From Candidatus Leptovillus affinis (GTDB taxonomy: Bacteria > Chloroflexota > Anaerolineae > Promineifilales > Promineifilaceae), in assembly GCA_016705235.1 (NCBI GenBank), contig JADIYP010000002.1:496001-560000 (forward strand): a DNA stretch of 64,000 nucleotides, given 5' to 3'. Positions 8,572-15,844 of the stretch are shown in pieces. Within the stretch, counting starts at the first letter, position 1. Every line of letters begins with the position of its first letter. The notes beneath the pieces were generated by a model. The model saw only the letters and a list, made by a program, of their open reading frames with translations. It was not told the DNA's origin and did not search any database. A program made the position numbers and the translations under genes.

Positions 8572-8675
8572 AGTTCCTGAGGGCTGTCACTCTGGAATTA
8601 GCAATTTTCCCCCATTTTTAAGGCGTTCAAAGGTTGCGCCAGATTGCCGCTATGCGTGCGACGTGCCTGCGCCGT

Positions 8676-9665
8676 TTACTGCTGGGCAGCCGCCAAAATA
8701 TCCGTGGTGAAGGCGTCCTGGACGGAAACGGCCGTATCCACCCCATACACCGCCAACATATCCGCCAGCGCCTGCCACTGCACGGCCGTTTGCCAGCCCA
8801 GCCCAAACTCATCCGTCACCGCGCTGTGCGCGTCTGCCAGTTCTGCGTCCAGCATAAAACGCATATGGTCGCGGTTCGTTTCCGGCCCGGCATACAGCAG
8901 CACAATGTCTACCGCCTCATCAGGATGTGCTTCCGCGTAGGCGATCCCCTTCATCGCTGCCCGCAAAAAGCGCGTCAACATCTCCGGGTTTTCCTGCAAA
9001 ATGCTCTCGCTGGTCACATAAACCAGACCCAAAGTCGGCACGCCGTACTCGGCTGCGTCCCACAAGGTCACGTCATACCCCCAACTGCGAATCAGAAACG
9101 GCTCGTTGGATTTAAACACCGGGTACACATCCACCTGACCCTCCGTCAGCACGCGCGGATCAAAGCCCACGTTCACCAGTTCCACAGTGTCCGGGTTGGC
9201 ATCCACGGCGTGCAGCAGCGCAAACAAATCGGGCGGCGGCGTGCCCTTAAACCCCACTGTGCGCCCTTCCCAATCTTTGGGCGATTGCAGCCCGCTGTCG
9301 GCCAGGGCGGCGAACGCCTGCTGCCCGCGCTGCCCGATCAAGGCCAACGACACCAACGGCAGCCCCGGATCCGCCCGCCGTTCCAACAAAACGGCCGCGT
9401 CTTGCGTCGTCACCTGCACTTCCCCGGCCGTCAGCAGTTGCAAATGCTGCCCGCCGCCGGTCGAGTGCTCAATGGTCACATCCAGCCCTTCGTCGGCAAA
9501 AAAGCCCTTTTCCTGGGCCACGTACACGCCCACAAACGGCAAATTGGCCTGCGGCCGAAACCCGGCCATAAACGTCATCGCCGTCTTTTCCGGCGGGTTG
9601 GTCTGGCAAGCCGCCAGTCCCAGACATAACAAAATCGAAAGCAAAAGATAGGAATAACGTGTCAC
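8676..9665 (-). CDS. ABC transporter substrate-binding lipoprotein, NMT1/THI5 (SsuA/ThiY) type
   Basis: 329 aa from a GTG start at 9665, chosen because an AAAGGA Shine-Dalgarno precedes it and the next residues TRYSYLLLSILLCLGLAAC form a lipoprotein signal with an LAAC lipobox; the upstream open frame lies in a repeat. The mature part (ANLPFVGVYVAQEKGFFADEGLDVTIEHSTGGG) is typical of NMT1/THI5-like proteins that bind pyrimidine thiamine precursors, sulfonates or riboflavin-like compounds. It is the last gene of the operon FmdE-like / deaminase / ATPase / permease / binding protein and is separated from the permease by an 83-bp tandem repeat that may trim or stabilise its mRNA. Confidence 0.88.
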   Translation of the reverse strand: MTRYSYLLLSILLCLGLAACQTNPPEKTAMTFMAGFRPQANLPFVGVYVAQEKGFFADEGLDVTIEHSTGGGQHLQLLTAGEVQVTTQDAAVLLERRADPGLPLVSLALIGQRGQQAFAALADSGLQSPKDWEGRTVGFKGTPPPDLFALLHAVDANPDTVELVNVGFDPRVLTEGQVDVYPVFKSNEPFLIRSWGYDVTLWDAAEYGVPTLGLVYVTSESILQENPEMLTRFLRAAMKGIAYAEAHPDEAVDIVLLYAGPETNRDHMRFMLDAELADAHSAVTDEFGLGWQTAVQWQALADMLAVYGVDTAVSVQDAFTTDILAAAQQ

Positions 9666-9691
9666 AATAAAATCCTTTTTAGGTGCATGAT

Positions 9692-9857
9692 AAGACCCTT
9701 CGGGTTTGGTTTTTGGTTGGTAAATGGGCCTGGAAATAAACCCGAAGGGTCTGGCGTTAGAACTGACCGGTGACAAGACCCTTCGGGTTTGGTTTTCGGT
9801 TGGTAAATGTGCCTGGAAATAAACCCGAAGGGTCTGGCGTTAGAACTGACTGGTTGG
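9692..9857. repeat. 83-bp tandem direct repeat with internal stem-loop
   Basis: Two near-identical 83-bp units (from 9692 and from 9775). Each holds the inverted arms agacccttcgggttt and aaacccgaagggtct. The second unit includes the last codons and stop of the permease gene, and the first repeats that sequence downstream. A related stem-loop (agaccccaagggttt / aaacccttggggtct) occurs at 43.6 kb, so this is a dispersed palindromic element. Confidence 0.85.
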
Positions 9858-10616
9858 CTGCCAAAAGACGACTCGTTTTTCCAACCAGACGATGGCTCCG
9901 TATACCATCACCCCGGCAAAGGCCAGAATGAAGATGGCGGCAAACAAATAGGGCAGGTTCAGATTGGTATACGCCAGCCACATAGTCCGCCCCAGCCCGC
10001 CAGACGCGCCGGTCCATTCGGCGACCACGGCGGCAATCAGGGCCAGCGGGCCGGCGATTTTGAGCGCGGTAAACAGGTAGGGCAGGGCGGATGGCGCGCG
10101 GACGTGGCGAAAAATTTCCCGACGGCCGCTGTGCCAGGTGTGGAACAAATCCAGCATGGCCGGGTCGGCGCGCTGAAGGCCGGCCAGCACATTCACCAGC
10201 ACCGGAAAGAAGGTCAGCAGGGCGGTGATGATGATTTTGGGTATCATGCCAAAACCCAGCCAGATGGTTAGCAGCGGGGCGATGGCGACCAGCGGCGTCG
10301 ATTTGACCAGAATCGCCAAAGTCATGACGCCGCGTTCCAGCCGGGGCCACAGACTCAGCAGTACCGCCAGTCCGGCGCCGGTGGTTGTGCCCAGGAGCAG
10401 CCCCAGCAGCGCTTCGCTGAGGGTAACGGCCGTTGCCTCCGCAAACAACCCGATATTCCCCACCAGCGTCTGCCCGATCAGGCTGGGCGCCGGCAAAATG
10501 TACACCGGAATGGCCCGCCACCGGACAATTGCCTCCCACAACAGCAGCGTCAGGCCCACGATGACCAGGGCGATCCCATTGCTTTGCGTCTGATCGGTGT
10601 CTGGAACGGCTTTCAT
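9840..10616 (-). CDS. ABC transporter permease (SsuC/ThiX-like)
   Basis: 258 aa from the ATG at 10616, which overlaps the ATPase stop as ATGA, a sign of translational coupling. Five to six membrane helices are visible. The cytoplasmic loop before the last helices (about residues 145-170, FHTWHSGRREIFRHVRAPSALPYLF) is the usual coupling helix of the BPD_transp_1 family. It is of the type that works with NMT1-like binding proteins for sulfonates, nitrate or thiamine precursors. The stop codon lies within an 83-bp repeat unit. Confidence 0.9.
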   Translation of the reverse strand: MKAVPDTDQTQSNGIALVIVGLTLLLWEAIVRWRAIPVYILPAPSLIGQTLVGNIGLFAEATAVTLSEALLGLLLGTTTGAGLAVLLSLWPRLERGVMTLAILVKSTPLVAIAPLLTIWLGFGMIPKIIITALLTFFPVLVNVLAGLQRADPAMLDLFHTWHSGRREIFRHVRAPSALPYLFTALKIAGPLALIAAVVAEWTGASGGLGRTMWLAYTNLNLPYLFAAIFILAFAGVMVYGAIVWLEKRVVFWQPTSQF

Positions 10617-11356
10617 GGTTCCGCCTGCATCAGCGCGGCGCGAATGGCGCGCACCACGGCTTGAAACTCGGCTGTTGTCTCGTCGCGCGGGCGGGGCAGG
10701 GAGACCGGCACATCGGCCAGCACGGCCGTTGGGCGCGGCGACAACACCAGCACCCGATCCGCCAATCGCGCCGCCTCGGTGATGTGGTGCGTTACCCACA
10801 ACACGGTCGGGCGCTGCTGCTGCCACAGGGCCAGCAGTTCGCCGGTCAACCGTTCGCGGGTTAGCTCGTCCAGGGCGGCAAACGGCTCATCCATCAGCCA
10901 AACGGCCGCTTGCTGGGCCAATATCCGCGCCAGCGCCAACCGCTGCTGCATGCCGCCGGACAGCGTGAACGGGTGGGCGTCGGCAAAATCGCTCAATCCC
11001 ACCAGCGCCAGCAGGTCGGCAGGGGTGTGGTGGTTGGTGCCGTTGATGCGCTGCACCAGGGCGATGTTGTCGTGGGTGGTGTACCACGGCAGTAGGGCGG
11101 GATTTTGGGCCATCCAGGCGATGCGCTTGTGGGCCACGGCCGTTGCCGGGTCCGCGCCGCCGATGTCCACCAGACCGCTTGTCGGCGTGAGCAGGTGGGC
11201 CAAAATACGCAGCAGCGTCGATTTGCCGCAGCCGCTGGGGCCAACCAGGGCGACAAATTCACCGGCCGCAATGTTCAGGTTGATGTCGCGCAGCACGGGC
11301 AGCAGACGGCCGTTAACCTTAAATTGGTGCGATAAACCGCGAATGGTGATGTTCAT
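10613..11356 (-). CDS. ABC transporter ATPase (SsuB/ThiZ/TauB-like)
   Basis: 247 aa from ATG 11356 (MNITIRGLSHQF). Walker A GPSGCGKST, signature LSGGMQQRLALARIL, Walker B VWLMDEPFAALD and H-loop WVTHHITEA are all present. Length and motifs match the nitrate/sulfonate/taurine and thiamine-precursor importer group. It begins 8 bases after the deaminase stop and overlaps the permease start by 4 bases. Confidence 0.93.
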   Translation of the reverse strand: MNITIRGLSHQFKVNGRLLPVLRDINLNIAAGEFVALVGPSGCGKSTLLRILAHLLTPTSGLVDIGGADPATAVAHKRIAWMAQNPALLPWYTTHDNIALVQRINGTNHHTPADLLALVGLSDFADAHPFTLSGGMQQRLALARILAQQAAVWLMDEPFAALDELTRERLTGELLALWQQQRPTVLWVTHHITEAARLADRVLVLSPRPTAVLADVPVSLPRPRDETTAEFQAVVRAIRAALMQAEP

Positions 11357-11364
11357 GGCGGGGC

Positions 11365-11829
11365 TTACCGGCTGGGCCAATAGGCCTGGTGGATGGCGCG
11401 GCCTTCGTCGGGCAAAATGGGGCCGGTAACGGCCGTTGGCCGCTGTCCATAGGCCAACAAAACCCGGCTGGGAACCACAAACGCGCCGCCGGCAATCTCG
11501 CCCAGGGTTGCGGCGCTGCTGCCATAGACGATGGCCGGCACGCCGGCCCAAAAAATTGCGCCGGCGCACATGGCGCACGGCTCGGTGCTGGTGTAAAGCG
11601 TACATGCGGCCAGTGTGGCGGGGTCGAATTGGCGGCTGGCCTGGCTGATGAGGTTTAGTTCGGCGTGGCGGGTCACGTCGTGGTCGGTGGTGATGGTGTT
11701 TACGGCCGTAAGCAAGACCTGCCCATCCCGCGCCAGCAGCGCGCCAAAGGGATGGTCGCCTTGGGCGGCCGCCTGCCGCGCCAACGCATAACAGTGGCGG
11801 ATAAAAGGGTCGTGTTGTGTGCTTGTCAT
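11365..11829 (-). CDS. Nucleoside/nucleobase deaminase (cytidine deaminase-like fold)
   Basis: 154 aa from ATG 11829 (MTSTQHDPFIRHCYALA). The zinc-dependent deaminase motifs are intact: HAELN with the zinc ligand His and catalytic Glu, and PCAMCAG with two Cys ligands. Length and pattern are like guanine deaminase or tRNA adenosine deaminase-type proteins. Because it sits in one operon with an NMT1-type importer, deamination of an imported heterocyclic base is a reasonable guess, but the substrate is not shown by the sequence. Confidence 0.88.
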   Translation of the reverse strand: MTSTQHDPFIRHCYALARQAAAQGDHPFGALLARDGQVLLTAVNTITTDHDVTRHAELNLISQASRQFDPATLAACTLYTSTEPCAMCAGAIFWAGVPAIVYGSSAATLGEIAGGAFVVPSRVLLAYGQRPTAVTGPILPDEGRAIHQAYWPSR

Positions 11830-11908
11830 GGCGAGGATTATATAACGCCGGGGATGAGAGACGAAAGATTGCCGCTGAGCGGCCTGCGCCCTTCGCCCTG
11901 GAATCCGG

Positions 11909-12523
11909 CTAAACCTGGTAATACCCATCTCCGGCGCACGAGCGGCAGAGGAAACGGCCGTCTACCGCCACTTCGCGTTCGTTGATGATTTCCTCGCCGC
12001 AGACGGCGCAGGCTACCCGCAGATTGGGCCGGCTGATGATTTGCGCCAACGTTTGTGTCAGTTCCACCGGCTGCACGCGCAGCAATTCGGCGTCGGGCAT
12101 GATCTGGTACGCTTCCAGGTAGCTGTGCCAGCGGCTGCGGGCCATGGGCGCATAACGCCGGGCAGCCGCTCGCGTTTCTAGCTGTGGGCTGACGCGCACG
12201 GCCGTTCCCGTCCGCGTATCGACCAGCGTGGCGGCGACTTTGCCAAAATCCAGCACGCGCATGGTGCGCCGCCCGACGAAGCAGTCGGTGGCGGCGGAGA
12301 CGCCGTCGGCGGCGCAGCCATCGGTTTCCACGATGGTGAGGAGGTGTTTACGGCCGTTATCAAACCGCTCGTCATACACATTCGGCAGGCCCAGGGCCAG
12401 CAGCCCGGCCAGCCCCAGCCGCGCGCCCAACACCTGTCGCGGGCACAGGTGTTTGTGCCGCGCCGCCGAATCGTCTAAGATGGCCTGCAATAAAATGGGC
12501 GAAGGCTGTGTTAAAGCGTCCAT
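11909..12523 (-). CDS. FmdE-family protein with C-terminal zinc ribbon
   Basis: 204 aa from ATG 12523, with a GGAAGGGAG Shine-Dalgarno. The first 150 residues look like the FmdE family (HKHLCPRQVLGARLGLAGL, ETDGCAADGVSAATDCFVGRRTMRVLDFGKVA), named after a gene in the molybdenum formylmethanofuran dehydrogenase operon. The end has a CxxC...CxxC ribbon (CAVCGEEI, FLCRSCAG). The biochemical role of bacterial FmdE proteins is not established. It heads the importer-deaminase operon, so a link to the imported compound or to a metal or pterin cofactor is possible. Confidence 0.8.
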   Translation of the reverse strand: MDALTQPSPILLQAILDDSAARHKHLCPRQVLGARLGLAGLLALGLPNVYDERFDNGRKHLLTIVETDGCAADGVSAATDCFVGRRTMRVLDFGKVAATLVDTRTGTAVRVSPQLETRAAARRYAPMARSRWHSYLEAYQIMPDAELLRVQPVELTQTLAQIISRPNLRVACAVCGEEIINEREVAVDGRFLCRSCAGDGYYQV

Positions 12524-12566
12524 GCTCCCTTCCTTTTTTAGATTGGTCCAATCTTCGCCGAGCCTC

Positions 12567-12624
12567 GTAGCCGCGGTATCTTTACCGCGTATTTCCCAGA
12601 GCGCGGTAAGGATACTGCGGCTAC
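12567..12624. repeat. Palindromic repeat (REP/MITE-like hairpin)
   Basis: The arms gtagccgcggtatctttacc and ggtaaggatactgcggctac pair across about 18 bases. A related element with the same arm sequence lies at 63907-63962, so this is a dispersed family. It sits just upstream of the FmdE gene, where it may affect the promoter or leader. Confidence 0.75.
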
Positions 12625-12684
12625 AAATCCCGCATGTTAAACCGAGATTGGAGGATTGTAGCCCTTTCTGCTGATTGGCAAAAC

Positions 12685-12908
12685 GGCGCCGCAGCAATTC
12701 TCAATTTAACCAGAAATGTGTCATGCTGAGAGCCTGTGCTGAGCTTGCCGAAGCATCCTCCGAAGCATCCCGTTCAGCCCTAATGACCAATACATGGGGA
12801 TGCTTCGCTCCGAAGACTCCGCTCAGCATGACAGTTCAGCGTAAAGTGCAAAGAAATTACCTTGTTCGCACGAATGCCTGATCTAAATTGAGAATTGCTG
12901 ACGGCGCC
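12685..12908. repeat. Nested-palindrome MITE-like element, 224 bp
   Basis: The outer arms are 24-25 bases (12685-12708 and 12884-12908; ggcgccgcagcaattctc... paired with its complement with one extra A). The inner arms are tgtcatgctgag (12719-12730) and ctcagcatgaca (12822-12833). No transposase is inside. The right end reaches to 46 bases before the histidine-kinase ATG and so overlaps its promoter region. Confidence 0.7.
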
Positions 12909-12953
12909 GGCCTCCTCTTGTCCCTTTCCGGCCGTCTCTGTTATGATTCTGGC

Positions 12954-13667
12954 ATGGAAAGGGAGAGCCAGATACCCGCTGATCCGGAAGAACATTTAGC
13001 CGCTCGCCGCATTTTGGCGATTACGGAAGAAGAATTGCAGCGCATCATCCTCGATATTCATGATGGGCCGGTGCAGCAGTTGTTTGCTGCTCGTTCGCAG
13101 TTGAGCAGCTTGCAGCACCGGCGCGCGCACGACCAATCCATCCCCGCCGCCGAGTATGAGCAGGCGGTGGACCGCCTGGCCCGCCTGATGGACGGCGCGC
13201 TGGCGGAAATTCGCGTGTTTTTAGGCACGTTTCGGCCGCCCAATTTCGCCCATCGTAATCTCATCGACATTTTGCGCGATTTGCTGATCTACCATGAGGA
13301 GACGACGGGCTGCCGGGTGGATTTTATGGCGCCGGAGGGGTTGGACACGGCCGTTTCCCTGCCCGTCAAAATCGCCCTCTACCGCATCTGCCAGGAGGCG
13401 CTCTCCAACGCCTACCGCCACAGCGGGGCCAGGCAGCAGTGGGTGCGCGTGTCGGAAACCGGCGGCCAGATTACCCTGGCGGTGTGGGATGAAGGGCATG
13501 GCTTTTCGCCGCCGCCCCTGACCGGACCGGCGGCGACGGAGCGCGAGGAGCATATCGGCCTGCGCGGGATGCGCGACCGCGTGGCTCTGGTGGGCGGTGT
13601 GTTCGATTTGTTTAGTTCGCCGCAAGAAGGGACGCGCATTATGGTGAGGGTGCCGGGAAATGGATAA
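12954..13667 (+). CDS. NarL-type sensor histidine kinase, soluble
   Basis: 237 aa from ATG 12954. It has a HisKA_3 motif ILDIHDGPVQQLF with phospho-acceptor His36 and an HATPase_c end with ALSNAYRHSG, WDEGHGF and GLRGMRDRV. There is no membrane segment or sensory domain, so it must sense in the cytoplasm or receive a partner's signal. It overlaps the response regulator gene by 8 bases (13660-13667), so the two are co-translated as a two-component pair. Confidence 0.92.
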   Translation: MERESQIPADPEEHLAARRILAITEEELQRIILDIHDGPVQQLFAARSQLSSLQHRRAHDQSIPAAEYEQAVDRLARLMDGALAEIRVFLGTFRPPNFAHRNLIDILRDLLIYHEETTGCRVDFMAPEGLDTAVSLPVKIALYRICQEALSNAYRHSGARQQWVRVSETGGQITLAVWDEGHGFSPPPLTGPAATEREEHIGLRGMRDRVALVGGVFDLFSSPQEGTRIMVRVPGNG

Positions 13668-14433
13668 ACAACCGATTCGGGTGATTTTGGCCGACGATCA
13701 TGCCCTGGTGTTGGAGGGGCTGCGCAGTTTGTTGGGGCTGGAAGCGGACATTTCGGTGCTGGCAACGGCTACGGATGGCGAACGGCTGCTGACGGCCGTG
13801 GCCCGCTTTAGCCCGGACGTGGTGGTGATGGATGTGCAGATGCCCTTCATGGATGGGGTGACCGGGCTGGAGAAGCTGCGCCGCCGTTTCCCGGAAACGC
13901 GCATTTTGGTGCTGACGGCGTATTCCGATGCCGAGACGATTCGCGCAGTGCTGGCCTGCGGCGCGGACGGCCTGTTGTTTAAGACCGACCCGCCGGAGCA
14001 GACGATTCGGGCGATCCGGCAGGTGATGGAGGGGCAGGTGGTGTTTCCGGCGGTGGCCCGGCGCTGGATGTTTGGCGCGGAAACGGCCGTTCCCGACCCT
14101 ACGCTTTCGCCGCGAGAGGTGGAGGTGCTGACGGCCGTGTCTGAGGGCCTGACCAACGCCGAAGTGGCCGAACGCCTGCACATCAGCGAAAACACGGTGA
14201 AATTCCACTTGCAAAATATCTACCAACGATGCCCACCGTTGGGATGGTGTAACGCCGCGCCGTCCCGCCCCCACGCCATGTCCCGCGACCCCGTAGGGGC
14301 GGGACCGGCGGACGATTCCTTTGCCCAAATCCAACAATTTATCACCCGCCGGTCTCGCCCTGGATTAGGCCGACCGATGCGCCGGGGAGGGCGAGACGGC
14401 GCGGTGATGATGCCCACCGTTGGGACGGCGTAA
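13660..14433 (+). CDS. NarL/FixJ-type response regulator with a repeat-derived C-terminus
   Basis: 257 aa. The receiver domain has the acidic pair DD at 12-13 and phospho-acceptor Asp58 (VVVMDVQMP). A LuxR-type HTH follows (LSPREVEVL... to TVKFHLQNIYQR, about 149-190). The family normally continues with a last helix of the type KLGVxxRTQAV. Here, directly after residue 190, the frame enters a GC-rich repeat (from 14228) and reads 67 unrelated residues, so the end of the DNA-binding domain is replaced. It may be inactive or altered. The usual length is about 210-220 aa. Confidence 0.85.
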   Translation: MDKQPIRVILADDHALVLEGLRSLLGLEADISVLATATDGERLLTAVARFSPDVVVMDVQMPFMDGVTGLEKLRRRFPETRILVLTAYSDAETIRAVLACGADGLLFKTDPPEQTIRAIRQVMEGQVVFPAVARRWMFGAETAVPDPTLSPREVEVLTAVSEGLTNAEVAERLHISENTVKFHLQNIYQRCPPLGWCNAAPSRPHAMSRDPVGAGPADDSFAQIQQFITRRSRPGLGRPMRRGGRDGAVMMPTVGTA

Positions 14434-14452
14434 CGCCGCGCCGTCCCGCCCC
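14228..14452. repeat. REP-like repeat block inside the response-regulator end
   Basis: A 44-bp sequence (gatgcccaccgttggga... to cgtcccgcccc) occurs at 14228-14271 and again at 14409-14452. Between them lies a palindromic segment (about 14298-14375) with the words gcgggaccggcggacg and gccggtctcgccctgg. The same palindromic segment occurs at about 15044-15108 on the other side of the transposase. Confidence 0.8.
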
Positions 14453-15015
14453 TACAAATGATGGGTCATTTTAGTCAGAAGGTTGTCCAAATTATCACGA
14501 TCTTCAGCCCAACGCGCCGGGTTGTTGACAACATATTGGCGTGTCGCCTGCAATTCACGATCGTTACGAATGATGCGGTCATAATAACCCTGCTGCCAAA
14601 CCTTTGTCCCCGATGTGCGGCGCAAATGATTGATGCGGGTGGTTACGGCCGTTTTGTATCGCCCGACCACCATCCCCAACGATCCGACCAACGCATTGGC
14701 AAATGTCCCGTCTGGCGGAGCCGTGTTTGCCAGGATGGGATATGCAATAAATTCCAAAATGACGTGAATGTGGTTGGGCATCACCACCCATTCATCTAAC
14801 CTGACGTGCCGGGCGTGGTTCTGTTCTGGGATACGAGCTAATGCTTGGGCGGCAATATCTTGAAAATCGACGTCGTCGAACAAGCTGTGCCGCTGGTGGG
14901 TGCAAATGGTCACAAAATAATATCCTGGTCCGCGATAGTCCCACCCAGACAATCGGATGGTGTGGCGATGATGTTTGTTTGGGTCGTATTTGTCCACAAA
15001 ACCAATAACCTCCAT
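14452..15015 (-). CDS. REP-associated tyrosine transposase (RAYT, Y1/IS200-like)
   Basis: 187 aa from ATG 15015 (MEVIGFVDKYDPNK); the open frame continues to 15072 but that part lies inside the repeat. Family marks: RLSGWDYRGPGYYFVTICT, the HUH metal motif WVVMPNHIHVIL and the catalytic-tyrosine helix YYDRIIRND. RAYTs are single-copy relatives of IS200/IS605 transposases that move or maintain REP palindromes. This one lies between two copies of a palindromic repeat (14228-14452 and about 15016-15110), the classical arrangement. Its stop codon lies at the edge of the left repeat. Confidence 0.88.
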   Translation of the reverse strand: MEVIGFVDKYDPNKHHRHTIRLSGWDYRGPGYYFVTICTHQRHSLFDDVDFQDIAAQALARIPEQNHARHVRLDEWVVMPNHIHVILEFIAYPILANTAPPDGTFANALVGSLGMVVGRYKTAVTTRINHLRRTSGTKVWQQGYYDRIIRNDRELQATRQYVVNNPARWAEDRDNLDNLLTKMTHHL

Positions 15016-15110
15016 TGGTAACGCCGCGTCACTCCCGCGCCCCGGGCGGGACCGGCGGACGTTCCTGCCCAACCAATTTATCGCCGGTCTCGCCCTGGAT
15101 TAGGCCGCCA
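15016..15110. repeat. REP-like repeat on the 5' side of the RAYT
   Basis: It has the same words as the left block: ggtaacgccgcg, gcgggaccggcggacg, then accaatttatc, gccggtctcgccctggatta and ggccg. It differs by small deletions. It lies directly before the poly-G tract, so its right border is unclear. Confidence 0.7.
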
Positions 15111-15111
15111 T

Positions 15112-15190
15112 GGGGGGGGGGGGGGGGGGGGGGGGGGGGTGGGGGCGACGGGGGGTGGGGGGGGGCCGGGGGGGGGGGGGGGGGGGGGGG
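15112..15190. other. Poly-G tract, probable sequencing or assembly artefact
   Basis: About 79 bases are almost only G, with isolated T, C and A. Runs of 20-30 G are very rare in bacterial DNA and typical of low-signal reads at a gap. The tract lies exactly at the edge of a 120-bp tandem array, where assemblers fail. Confidence 0.75.
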
Positions 15191-15844
15191 CGGGGATGGA
15201 TGGCCAACGCCTGGTTGTAATGGGACACGGCCGTCGCCCACTCCCGCTGCTCCTCCGCCACCCTGCCCAACTGGTGGTAGGTTCCCGCCTGCTCGTAGCG
15301 GTCATTGAAGTCGATGTAGATTGCCAACGCCTGGTTGTAATGGGACACGGCCGTCGCCCACTCCCGCTGCTCCTATGCCACATTGCCCAACTGGTGGTAG
15401 GTGGACGCCTGGCTGTAGCGGTCATTGAATTCGATGAAGAGGGCCAACGCCTGGTTGTAATGGGACACGGCCGTCGCCCACTCCCGCTGCTCCTGCGCCA
15501 CCATGCCCAACTGGTGGTAGGTGGACGCCTGGCTGTAGCGGTCATTGAATTCGATTTTGAGGGCCAACGCCTGGTTGTAATGGGACACGGCCGTCGCCCA
15601 CTCCCGCTGCTCCTGCGCCACCATGCCCAACTGGTGGTAGGTGGACGCCTGGCTGTAGCGGTCATTGAATTCGATTTTGAGGGCCAACGCCTGGTTGTAA
15701 TGGGACACGGCCATCGCCCACTTCTGCCCAACTGGTGGTAGGTGGACGCCTGGCTGTAGCGGTCATCTGAATTCGATTTTGAGGGCCAACGCCTGGTTGT
15801 AATGGGACACGGCCGTCGCCACCCGCTGCCCTGCCACGCCCAAC
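15191..15844 (-). repeat. 120-bp tandem array encoding 40-aa TPR units
   Basis: At least five near-identical 120-bp units read on the minus strand as WATAVSHYNQALALKIEFND followed by RYSQASTYHQLGMVAQEQRE, a clear tetratricopeptide pattern. One unit has a TAG in place of the Gln/Glu codon (15373-15375), and the unit at about 15720-15785 is shortened by a deletion of several tens of bases. The array is most likely the C-terminal part of the CHAT protein upstream. Copy number and frame cannot be trusted because poly-G runs bound it on both sides. Confidence 0.85.

Noticed and set aside
13639..14337. Minus-strand frame of 232 codons opposite the response regulator
   Set aside because: Low-complexity His/Arg-rich shadow of a high-GC gene.
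15078..15731. Proline-rich and Arg-rich frames across the poly-G and TPR area
   Set aside because: They arise from reading G/C runs and the TPR repeats in wrong frames.
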